Shown: positions 1 to 11,500 of the stretch, piece by piece
How the letters are laid out: the number at the start of each line of letters is the position of its first letter
How positions within the stretch are numbered: the stretch's first letter is position 1
Source of the DNA: Vitellaria paradoxa
Taxonomy: Eukaryota > Streptophyta > Magnoliopsida > Ericales > Sapotaceae
Direction of reading: 5' to 3'
Assembly (NCBI GenBank): GCA_019916065.1
Contig: CM034238.1
Coordinates: forward strand, 24,849,246-24,913,245
Length of the DNA: 64,000 nt
Translations under genes and position numbers: made by a program
Notes under the pieces: model-generated
What the model was told of the DNA's origin: nothing
The model's database searches: none
The model's input: only the letters and a program-made list of their open reading frames with translations

Positions 1-1273
1 CACCTGTAACTCACCTTAACTTAGTTCACATTCGTCTCACAGTTGTTATCAGTCGCTCCTGGCCCTTGTTTCAATTTTGACATTAAGAATGCTTATCCAC
101 ATGATGAGCTTCAGTAGAAGGTGTCCAAGGATCAACCACCCAGATATATTATTCTTGGCCGTGAGCATCTTGTTTGTCATCTTCGTCAATCCTTGTACAA
201 CCTTTTATCAGTTAAGCATGCATAGTTTGATCGGTTCAGTGGTGTTCTTCTTGATTATGGCTTCCGACGCTCCACATCTGATCATTCAATTTTTATACAT
301 AAAGCTTTCACAAGTACCATCATCTTAATTGTTTATATTGATAATATTATTATTTCTGGTAATGACTCTACTAGTATTGTTGACTTGAAAGATCATTTGG
401 CAAAGTAGTTTCATACTAAGGATCTTGGAGTCTTATGTTATTTCCTTGGGATTGAGGTTGCTCATTCTTCCCAAGTTATCTCTCTTTCCCAATGGAAATA
501 TGTCCTTGATTTTCTCTCTGAGACTGACCTATAAGGTTTCCATAGTACAGATACTCTAAGGGATTCTTCCGTTTGTCTTGACTTTTGGGATATTGGTCAA
601 TATTGTCATCTTGTAGGTAAGCTTATTTATCTAACAATAACTTGAACTGATATCACGTATGCCACAGAAGTGGTCAGTCAATTCATGCATGTTGCTCGCC
701 AGGCACACTTTGGGGTTGTTTATCACATTTTATGCTATTTGAAGCAAGCATCAAGTCATGGATTACTAAATCGCCCCTCTATGGTTGGATGTGATTAGAT
801 TTAGTGATGCTGATTGGGCAAGTAGTCGTATATACGGACGATCTACTTTTTGGTTATTGCACATTTGTGGGCAATTATTTGGTGACTTGGCAAAGTAAGA
901 AGTGGGCAATAAATGCTCGTTTGAGTGCCAAGGCTGGTTATCATGCCATGGCACACATTGCATCCGAATGCTTTGGGTTTGTTTTCTTCTCCAGAATTTT
1001 GGTCATGAAATACCAACTTCGAAGCATATGTATTGTGATAATCATGTTACTGTCTTCATTGCTAATAATCCAATTTTTCATGAATGGACAAAGCAAATCA
1101 AAGTTGATTGCCACTTCACCCGCAAACTTATCCTCGAGAAAGACCTTACCACTTCATTTGTGTGTTCAGATTCTTAGTTTGGTAATATTCTCACCAAACC
1201 ACTAGCTTGTCATTCTTTTAGCACTTGTCTACTAACCTGAGCATGTTTGATCTTCTAGCTCAGCTTAAGGGAG
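1..1273 (+). pseudogene. Decayed Ty1/copia pol fragment (reverse transcriptase to RNase H end)
   Basis: Translation in shifting frames gives the order of a copia polyprotein C-terminus. Near 70-110 is a degraded FDIKNAY motif (usually QLDVKNAF). At about 335-345 is YIDN, where the catalytic YVDD is expected, followed by a DLGVLCYFLGIEVAHS block near 420-470. A VGKLIYLT block is at about 612, a YCTFV-LVTW RNase H block at 855-895, and a YCDNH block at 1029-1045. A degraded ILTKPLA-type C-terminus follows at about 1185. Several stops and frameshifts interrupt it, so it cannot encode an enzyme. The element enters from the left edge, so gag, protease, integrase and the 5' LTR are not visible. It lies antisense to the glucosylceramidase gene, downstream of that gene's last visible exon. 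Confidence 0.9.
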
Positions 1274-1451
1274 TGGTAGATTAGTTGGAATATTTGCATA
1301 TTTGTATTTTAGGATATTCATATATCTTAGCATAGTTTACTTTCCTTTTCCATTGTAATCCATGATTATAAATATAATACAAGAGGAGGAGAAGAGATGC
1401 CTCTTTTCTAATTTTTCTCAATTGTCTCTCAACCCTCAACTGCTTTCAAAG
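1274..1451 (+). repeat. 3' LTR of the decayed copia fragment
   Basis: A purine tract (AAGGGAG) at 1266-1273 sits just after the decayed pol C-terminus, where a polypurine tract is expected, and is followed by TGGTAGATTAGTTGG, a plausible LTR start. A promoter-like TATAAATATAATAC lies near 1367. The right end is a guess from a CA at about 1451, because the matching 5' LTR is outside the window. The sequence differs from the LTRs of the other two copia elements here. Confidence 0.55.
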
Positions 1452-2448
1452 TATATTAAATGCTACCAAATCTTAAAAATAGTAGTATTAATCTTAAGAT
1501 CCCAAAAAAAAAAAGAACAAGTTTTCAGTCAGGACTTGTAAAAATAAAAGTTCCACAATGCCTCATCTCCAACCAGTAGCAGTCGGCTACATAAACCAAT
1601 TTCCAGTCTTGTATCCCTTTCCCGTTAACTAAGGCTAGGTCATATGTCAAATAATGGGCCATCTTGCCTTTTCTGACTGTCTTGAAATATTTTTTCTGTT
1701 TTTCTACTTCTATTTGAAACCTTCAAAGCAGTCACTCCTCAACCACATGAGATAAGTAATTTTCCTGTTTCTCCAAAACCACCACATGCCTCTTTAACAA
1801 TCTTATAAGACCCATAAGGATCCAGTTAACTACTGATCACAATGTTGTTATTAAAAAAAAAAAATCTACTTGGAGCTTCATGTTAGAAAAAGCAAAATAA
1901 AGGAACATAAAGAAGAGAAAACAAAGGGTGGCTAACCCTGTTCTATCTACATTCTTGTCTCACACGACTTCTCTTGAGTAACAATACCAACATCATCACA
2001 TTATCCTGCTATTTAAAATAAGAGAGAGAGAGCTTCCGTGAAGTAAAATTCTAAAAGGATTCTCGGGAATTGCAAGAGAAGTTAGAGACTATTGAATTGT
2101 TAACCACCACCTCATCTAAAAGCTTAACACCCAACCTCACACGTGGCCAAGCTCTCCTCCATAAGAAGGCAAAATGCATGGATACATTGCAATTATCTAG
2201 TTTCCACAATATTCCAAGACGGATCTGTTGCGTGCTCTAATAGCATATTAAATAGTAAACCACATTGTCATCTAATAGTCTAAGAGGATAAGCTACTAGA
2301 GAGAGGACTAAATATAATTATTATATCCACAATAGAGACAGACCAAGACCCAAGAATAGGTAGAAGGAAAACACGAATGTAGTGGAATAACCAAATCACA
2401 GAGATGGATTTTGGGGGGAGGGGGAAGTAGCAACAGCATAAAACTTAC
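1452..2448. other. Non-coding stretch, probably glucosylceramidase intron sequence
   Basis: I searched the minus strand here for the next GBA2-type exon and found none. Visible features are an A-tract near 1849-1864 and a short GA run near 2021-2031. If the gene is intact, this is the start of an intron more than 2.4 kb long that also holds the copia fragment. If not, the gene is broken here. Confidence 0.5.
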
Positions 2449-2548
2449 AGAAAATTGATTTGCTATAACAGATTCATCTTCACATTTTGTAGGGAATAGT
2501 TGCCAACGCTGAAATTCACCTTTGTAGTTTCTTTCAATGCTTCCTGCA
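2449..2548 (-). CDS. Glucosylceramidase coding exon 5 (last one visible)
   Basis: The exon is 100 bases, between an ATTTCAG acceptor and a GTAAGTTTT donor. Its first base completes the split glycine codon. It then reads [33 protein letters not shown]. This is the most diagnostic GBA2 block in the window. The next exon should begin in phase 0 and is not found down to base 1. Confidence 0.9.
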
Positions 2549-5500
2549 CTGAAATGCATTTTTTTCCCTCAACAACAACAAAAATGTGGGTGTTTGTCTA
2601 TTGGGGGATGGGCATTAAGCATCACCATTAAGAAAATTGGCCATTGGGGTCCTACATTTGAGTTTTTGCCATTTTGATACATAAGTATATTAATCAGGCA
2701 AACATGTATGTGGTGACAAATCTGTTCACTTGTCATACAATGCCAGTAGAAGAGATTCTGTAACCTATAGAATGTGTATGTGAACCACATAGAATTTTAT
2801 CCCAAGTTGGTCATGCAGTGTGACCGGTGTCAGATACAGTAGTCTCAAAAAATTCAAAATAGGGAACAATTTGATGCAATGCTTGTTAAATTGCTAGATA
2901 AAATGTCTCAGCTAATGCCTTCCTTATGTTATGTTGGCACTTGGCAGTAACATAAGGAAGACATTTGAAATACGGTTACCACCCCACGGGCACAGGTTTT
3001 GAATGGCAGACTAAATAGATTTAAGATGGATTGCTTTCTCTGTCCAAAACAGAGTCAGTAAGGGGCAAAGGGTGTGCCATATCCTATTTTCAGACCAAGA
3101 TCTTCAAAGAGTCATGTTCTTCTATACCTTTTTTTTTTTTTTTTTTTTGGCTTTTTTTTCAGTTCCAGAATGAACTATGATCGTCGGTGAAGCATACTGA
3201 CTTACCCTATACCACCTAGTGGAACGCCATGACATGATGTGATAGAGCGCATCTTAAAAGGATCAATAAATGCATCCTTCAAAAACGAAAGAGAGGAAGA
3301 TATTAGTTTTGTTACCATTTACCATACCACAGGTACCAATCAAAATAACTTTGATATTTTGGAGTGAAAGAAGATTACTCTTCCTTTGGCAGCTTCTTCC
3401 TGGACATGACACCATAACCGATAACCTATTGGAGCCTGTCAAAAGCCACAGACATGCTGTAAATAACTATAAGTAATAAAATCAACTACCTGAGAGTATA
3501 AAAGAAGCAAAAGGAAACTTCAACCACATGGGCACCATGTAGTTCTCCAGTATCATCACTAAACTCTTTTGCATTCAAGAAAATATGCCATATCAAAATT
3601 GCTATGCTATGCGCATTCAGTTCACTATGTTGTTAAGATGTGTCACATATAAGTTTGGTTAAGTCGCAAGATTTTTTGGGTTTGAAAGAATATTTCAGTA
3701 GAGTAAACATTTGTCTTATAAAGGCCAACATTTGAAATTAAATCATTTAAAACCAACTATACCACAAGCGTATTTCAATTCCTATGTACCAACATTAAAA
3801 GAGGGTCATATCAATGAATTTGTACGATTATGGTTTCTAAAGAACGCAGCAACTAAAAGAATCTTTTAACGCTTGCATTATATTCAAGAAAATAAGACAT
3901 CACAATTTTATTTATTTTTTTGATAAGTAAAAAGTAATTGTATTAAAGGGTATAAAAGGGATGCCTCCCATGCACAAAAAGTATCAGAATAACAATCATG
4001 AGATCTCAAAGTTTTCAACAAAATGCAAAACATTGCATAATTCTCGCTCTCTCTCCCTCCCCCCCTCCAGGGGTCCTCTTCTAGCGGTGCCTTTTAAGTC
4101 TATACAGAGGCATTTCTGTTTCTTTAAAATTCCTTCTAATTTTTCACCCCAAATGACCCAGACAAGACAAAATGGGTTGTAGTCACCGTACTTTCCTCCT
4201 CCCTTTGTTGATCCTAGCTCCCCACCAAGATTCAAAAACCTGTTTAACCTCCAATAGGAACACCCAATGAATCCCAAAATACTTCAAAACTAATTCAACA
4301 GTTCTTAGGATTAAGAACAATGAACAAATGATCTATAGGTTCATTATCACTCTTGCATAAATAACACCTATTCGCCACCAGTATCCCAGCCTGCGAAGAT
4401 TGTCAATTGTAACTGTTCTTTGATGCAGCATACACCCAAAAAAATAATAATAATAAAAATAAAAAAAATAAGCCACATTAAGAAAGAGGGAGAGGGGGGG
4501 AGGGAGACGGGCTCTATTGCACCAAATGTTCTTCCATAGGAATTCATCCTTTCCACACCCCTCCAATTCCCTATAAAATGATTTGACTTCAAAACTGCCA
4601 TTTCTGAGGACTTCCACTTCAATTTGTCCTCCCTAACTCCAATCTTATTGAATACAAGCTTGTGATGAACAAGGCAAAGCTCTCGATCTCCCAATTGAAA
4701 AGGTTCCTTCTCAAAACAAAATCCTGTCGGAAAGTTAGGAAAATCAAACCTAAAATCAGTTCCTGATTTCTAGAGGTTTGAAAATAATTCTATTGTACTA
4801 AATAAGGAGATAGCAGAAATCTCCATGATTTGTTTTTCATTCCATAGTTATCCCTTAAATTAAGGGATTGATTGTTGCTAGAAATATGGGATTGAATGGT
4901 AGGATTGTTACCATGTTTCTCTATATATTCTAGCTTCTTTCTCATTAGAAAAATAATTAAAATGATAATTTCTTTTTTCTCCAAAACCTTCATGGTATCA
5001 GAGCAGCTCTTGATCTGATTATACAATGGTCAAAATGGCCATGACAGGGGCTGGAAGAACCACAGGTTCTTCTGACACAGCGGTAGAGAGTTCTAATCAA
5101 GGGACAGCCATGACCAACAGCGGAGGAGACCACCTTTTCCAGAATTCTTCATTCCATTTAACCTCTCACAAATTAAATGGAAAAAACTACCTGGAGTGGG
5201 CTCAATCCGTGAAATTGGCGATCGATGGAAGGGGGAAGCTTGGGTATTTGAATGGCGAAGTTGAACGACCAGCAGAAGGAGACCCAAAGCTAAGTACATG
5301 GAGATCGGAAAACTCCCTAATCACTGCCTGGCTTATCAACTCGATGGAGCAAGCCATAGGTAAACCTTATCTCTTTTTACCTACTGCAAAAGATGTATGG
5401 GAGGCCATTCGAGAAACCTATTCCGATTTAGAAAACTCATCTCAGATTTTTGATTTGAAAACCAAACTTTGGCAATCCAAACAAGGGGAAAAAGAAGTTA

Positions 5501-8500
5501 CTGTTTATTATAATGAAATGGTCTCATTATGGCAAGAATTAGATCAATGTTATAATGATGAATGGGAGTGTTCTGCTGATAGTGTGAAAGTAAGGAAAAA
5601 GGAGGAGAATGACCGTGTATATCTATTCTTGGCTGGCCTCAATCATGATCTGGATGAGGCCAGGGCTCGGATCCTTGGAAAAAAACCTCTGCCATCACTC
5701 CGTGAAGCATTTTCTGAGATTAGAAGAGAAGAAACCAGAAGGAAGGTGATGCTAAGCAATCGGGAACCAAAACCTGCCACAGAAACTGAGAATTCAGCCC
5801 TTGTTTCAAGGCATAATGAACCTGAAGGGGACAGAAGAGAGAAGCCTTGGTGCGATCACTGCAACAGATCTGGACATACAAAAGAAACATGCTGGAAGAT
5901 CCATGGAAAGCCATCAAATTGGAGGAAAAAACCTTGGAATAACAGTCGTGCACTTCAAGCTACTCGTGAAGAAAATCAGGGGCAGCAAGTCAATTCAGAA
6001 ATGTCTCCTTTTACAAAGGAACAACTAGAGCACTTGCACAAATATTTTCAATTTCCACAACCCACAGTAAATTCTTCTTGCTCTTTGGCCCAAAAAGGTA
6101 CATTTGCTACTGCTCTTCTTAGTGTCAATCCTAGTCAAACCAACTCTTGGATCATAGATTCCAGTGCAACTGATCATATGACAAGTTGCTCCAACCTTTT
6201 CTCAACTTACAGCCCATGTGCAGGGAACAAAAAAATTAAGGTTGCAGATGGTTCCCTCTCGACAATAGCTGGGATGGGATCCATTGTTATATCTCCTTCC
6301 TTAACTCTGCATAATGTACTTCATGTGCCTAAATTGTCTTGTAATCTTTTGTCAATTAGTAAGTTAACTAATGATCTCAAGTGTCAAGCTAATTTCTATT
6401 CCTCTCGGTGTGAGTTTCAGGATCTAATCTCGGGGAGGATGATTGGCAATGCTAGAGAAAGAGGAGGTCTTTATTTCTTTGAAGATGGAACAGAATCAAG
6501 TAAACAACAAGTTCAAAAAACCTGTTTTCAATCTATTTCTGTTTCTAGTGACAATAATGTTATGCTATGGCATTATAGATTAGGACATCCAAGTTTTCAT
6601 TATTTAAAGCACTTGTTTCCAGCTTTGTTGAGAAATAAAAATCCATCTTCATTTCAATGTGAGATTTGTGAATTAGCTAAACACCATCGTTCAAGTTTTC
6701 CTCCAAAACCATACCAAGCATCCAAACCATTTACACTTATCCACAGCGATGTATGGGGACCATTTAGAGTTTCAACAATTTCGGGAAAAAAATGGTTTGT
6801 TAGTTTTATTGATGATCACACAAGAGTAAGTTGGGTATATTTGCTAAAAGAAAAATCTGAAGTAGAAGAGGTTTTCAAAAATTTTTATACCATGGTGGAA
6901 ACACAATTCCAAGAAAAAATAAAAATTTTTAGAAGCGACAATGGCAAAGAATACTTTAACAAAGTCTTAGGGAAATATTTTTTGGAGAAAGGTATCATAC
7001 ATCAAAGTTCCTGCAATGATACACCTCAACAAAATGGGGTGGCTGAACGAAAAAACAAACACTTTTTAGAAGTTGCTAGAGCACTTTCACTTACAAATAA
7101 GATTCCTAAGTACCTTTGAGGTGAAGCTATTCTTACAGCCACATATCTTATAAATCGGATGCCTACAAAAATTTTAAACTTCCAAACACCTCTAAGTGTT
7201 TTTCAAAAAACTTTTTCCATATCCAAATTGTCTTCTAACTTACCACTAAGGGTGTTTGGATGTCTTGCTTTTGTTCATATTCATGCTCACAACCGCAGCA
7301 AATTAGATCCAAGGGCAAGAAAATGTGTCTTTGTTGGTTATGCTCCAAATCAAAGAGGATACAAATGTTATGATCCTATTTCAAAAAAATTGTTTGTCAC
7401 CATGGATGTAACCTTTTTTGAATCCAAACCGTTCTTTGAAACTCATCTTCAGGGGGAGAACCTAGTTGAAGATTCGGATTATGTTTTACAACCAATAATA
7501 AAGGATAAACCAAATTTTTTCATCAACACAGAAACAAGTGTTTTAACTAATGACGACCCAAGTCTGAATTCTATAGAGCCAGATAACAACCTTGACAAGA
7601 GCAGTAATGAAACGACAACGGGTATCAAAGAACTTCTTGTTTACTCGAGAAAAAAACAAACTTTAAGGAATGAGACCAATGCTTCTCAGCAAAGCCAAGA
7701 ATCTGAATCTGAGACTGATCAAAACTTCATTGAATCCCCAGGTAACTCCCAGTCTGAATCTGTCCAAGATAATGTTTCCAATTCCAATTCTGAGTCTAGT
7801 TTCCTTGATATTGACATTCCTATTGCTAAACGAAAGGGTGTCAGAACTTGTACCAAACACCCTTTGTCAAATTTTGTTTCCTACACACATCTGTCACCCT
7901 CTTTCTTTGCATTCACTTCACAATTGTCTTGTGTGGAAATTCCAAAGAATATACAGGTTGCTCTACAGGTTCCTGAATGGAAGGAGGCTATTCTTGAAGA
8001 GATGAGGGCCCTTGAGAAAAATAAAACATGGGAGACAATGGATCTGCCAAGAGAAAAGAAAACAGTTGGGTGCAAATGGGTGTTCACAATCAAATACAAG
8101 TCAGATGGATCAATTGAAAGATACAAGGCACGCTTGGTGGCCAAAGGTTTCACTCAAACATACGGTATTGACTACCTTGAAACCTTTGCACCAGTAGCAA
8201 AGTTAAACACAATAAGAGTATTATTGTCAATTGCAGCCAACCTTGACTGGCCTCTACAACAACTTGACATAAAGAATGCATTCCTTAATGGAGACTTAGA
8301 GGAAGAAGTTTACATGGATCCACCACCAGGATTTGACAAGAAGTTTGGATCGAAAGTCTGCAAATTAAAAAAATCCCTACACGGTTTGAAGCAATCACCA
8401 AGAGCTTGGTTCGAGAAGTTCACTCAATTTGTAAAAGGTCAAGGATATATTCAGGGACAAACTGATCATACCATGTTCACAAAGCATTCCAATGAGAAGA

Positions 8501-11500
8501 TAGCCATTCTCATAGTATATGTGGACGATATTATTTTGACTGGGGATGACACGACTGAAATGGAGCGGTTAAAAAGGAGTCTTGCATCTCAATTTGAGAT
8601 TAAAGACTTGGGGTCACTAAGATATTTCCTTGGAATGGAAGTAGCTCGATCAAAGAAAGGGATTGTAGTATCACAAAGGAAATATATTATTGATCTACTC
8701 AATGAAACAGGAATGAGTGGTTGTCGTCCCGTAGAGACTCCAATAGATCCAAATCAGAAGCTTGGAGAGAAGAAAGGTGATCCAGTTGATACAACTCGGT
8801 ACCAAAAGTTAGTTGGTAAGCTTATTTACTTATCACATACACGACCTGATATTGCGTTTGCAGTGAGTCTTGTGAGTCAATTTATGCATTCTCCTCATGA
8901 AGAACACCTTGAAGCCGTGTATCGAATTCTAAGGTATTTGAAGAGCTCACCAGGAAAAGGTCTTTTCTTCAAAAAGAATGATCAACGAGGCATTGAGGCA
9001 TATACAGATGCAGATTGGGCAGGCTCAGTCACTGATAGGAAATCAACATCAGGTTATTGTACCTTTGTATGGGGAAACCTAGTGACTTGGAGAAGCAAGA
9101 AGCAAAGTGTAGTTGCTAGAAGTAGTGCAGAAGCAGAATACCGATCAATGGCTCATGGGGTGTGTGAGATGATGTGGTTGAAACGAGTTTTGGAAGAACT
9201 AAAGAGACCTATGACCGTGCCTATGAAGTTATATTGCGACAATAAAGCAGCTATTAGCATTGCACACAATCCAGTTCAATATGATAGAACAAAACATGTT
9301 GAAATTGACAGGCACTTTATAAAGGAAAAGCTTGAAGCAGGAGTTATCTGTATGCCATTTGTCCCAACATCACAACAAATAGCTGATATTCTCACAAAAG
9401 GATTATTTAGACCTAACTACGAGTTTCTCATCAGCAAGTTGGGCATGATAGATATCTATGCACCAACTTGAGGGGGAGTGTCGGAAAGTTAGGAAAATCA
9501 AACCTAAAATCAGTTCCTGATTTCTAGGAAATCAGTTCCTGATTTCTAGAGGTTTGAAAATAATTCTATTGTACTAAATAAGGAGATAGCAGAAATCTCC
9601 ATGATTTGTTTTTCATTCCATAGTTATCCCTTAAATTAAGGGATTGATTGTTGCTAGAAATATGGGATTGAATGGTAGGATTGTTACCATGTTTCTCTAT
9701 ATATTCTAGCTTCTTTCTCATTAGAAAAATAATTGAAATGATAATTTCTTTTTTCTCCAAAACCTTCAAATCCCATACCATAATCCATTCTGAACAAGTG
9801 AACATAGAAGAAATCAGCAATTGTACCTCCTCTATTCTCCACTATCTCAAAAATGATAGGATACACATTCATGAGATTATTCTCTCCTATCCACACCAAC
9901 TTTTTGCTATTGACACTACCTTCTTTTTGATTAGCCAACCATCTTTCTTAAATTGCTGAGAAAATTTTGAAAAACTCCTCCTATATCCTTTCACAAGATA
10001 TGCCATCGACTTTCCAAAAGTCTTTATTTTTCTAATACCTATTCTAACAACTTTCTTTCATCCTCCCATTGTGAAGCAATATCCTTCCAGCTATTCCCAC
10101 CATTCCTTGGGTACCAACTTGCTAATAGATGACAGAGAATAGCTCCCCAGCTCTACTTATCCACCCCTAAGTTCCCTAACCCTCTCGTACCCAATCCCTT
10201 CTGCCTCTATCCCATTTAGCCAACAGTCATTCTCCCCATCACTCCCCTATCAGAAACATTCGCTCACATTCCATTCTAAAGCCCTATCTAGTGGTCTTCC
10301 ATATACTCTCCTCTGTAAAAACAAAGAGAAGCAATATATATATGAGACAAAGAGACTAAAGATTAGGCCTTTATCAACATACCTGGGCTGAAACAAGTTA
10401 GGCCAATTTCTCATTTGCCTACTTTCTTTTACAAACCAATTTGGGTTTGATCTTGGCACCAAGATTCCTACATTACCAAGCCTAAACCTCACACCTACCT
10501 TTAACCAGCCTTCCCCAATTAAAGCTTACTACAAACTTAGGCTAGTTACATGGATAGAGATGTCAAATACCCACACCTATTGTGGGTTCAAGGTCTCTCC
10601 ACTTCCCATAATCAAGTTCGTCTGATCAATGGCTCTCTTATCCTCGTGAATCTCCGTATGACTCGACAACCCAAGGAACCGAGCTGTTTTGTTAAATATA
10701 TGTCTGCTCATGTGCCCTCCAACTATCTCTAGCAAGTTCCTCCGTCTAACTTTACCATGCACTACCTTGTTGTCTAATCATGTGTTCTTCTAATTGTCTT
10801 CTCTAACACCAACCAAACCAACTTACGGTGCCTCTTAACAAATTTTTCGATAGTGATTGGCCTTCTTTCAACTCACAATGGCACCTAGTAGACACTCTTC
10901 CCCGCCTCTATTTTCATCATTGCAGGGAGGCCTCTTCTACTTTCTCTCAATCTCATCTGAGCCTACCCAAAGTGTGCCCTAGCTGCCATAGCTTCATCCA
11001 CTTCTATGGGAACACCATAGAGCGAGCCTAGCCCTTCAAAGTCGTTGTCCCATAAATGGACCGATAGCCCAATGATTCTCAACCAAACACTCCTTCCCAA
11101 CCCCCCCTTAAACAACTACCCCACTCATGCCACCAATCTAGCATTTGAGGAATTACCCTCACACCTCTTCAGTTTTCTGTAAAAATCTCTACAACTAATT
11201 TCAAAGGGAATACAAACAGTAGCCAAGGACCTCCTAACTTCTTGATTTCGACACTTTTTGGGACTCACCATAAACCTTCAACCCATTTCCTCACCTCTAA
11301 CATCTCTACCGTCTCCTCCTCTGATTCCCCAAATCTACCTACTAAGCACCTCTCCATCTTTTTGCAACTCTTCTTGTTTGATTCTTCTTCAAGGCCTAAT
11401 CGTCATTTTGGTCCTTCTCCCTCAATGTTCCATCTAAACCCTAGTTCAAACCAAGAGGGAATTGTAGCGATTTCAAAATAGGTCTTCTTGTATTCCTCTT

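Larger units (their letters stand above)
4725..9768 (+). mobile_element. Young, nearly intact Ty1/copia LTR retrotransposon (5,044 bp)
   Basis: Complete structure: 5' LTR 4725-4992, primer site 4993-5004, one polyprotein frame 5026-9471, polypurine tract 9471-9478 and 3' LTR 9479-9768. AATCC repeats flank both ends. The two LTRs differ, by eye, at one base plus a 22-base duplication in the 3' copy, so insertion was recent. The frame is interrupted by one TGA at 7117-7119 and the protease motif has a changed residue, so this copy is probably not autonomous. It sits inside the LINE remnant, in sense orientation relative to the plus strand and antisense to the host gene. Lineage within copia was not assigned. 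Confidence 0.97.

Noticed and set aside
2959..3060. Minus-strand GTGCCCGTGGGGTGG looked like a degenerate GVPLGG exon of the glucosylceramidase gene
   Set aside because: The frame has stops, and an intact exon with perfect splice sites and the true [10 protein letters not shown] motif is at 3206-3276.
3961..4277. Plus-strand and minus-strand open frames treated as separate small genes
   Set aside because: They belong to the frameshifted C-terminus of the LINE ORF2.
4790..5026. Minus-strand open frame ending at the copia start, repeated at 9566-9820
   Set aside because: It is the antisense of the two LTRs, which explains the identical translations.
7663..8153. Open frames on both strands in the pol linker
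   Set aside because: Shadows of the copia polyprotein, which has the recognisable domains.
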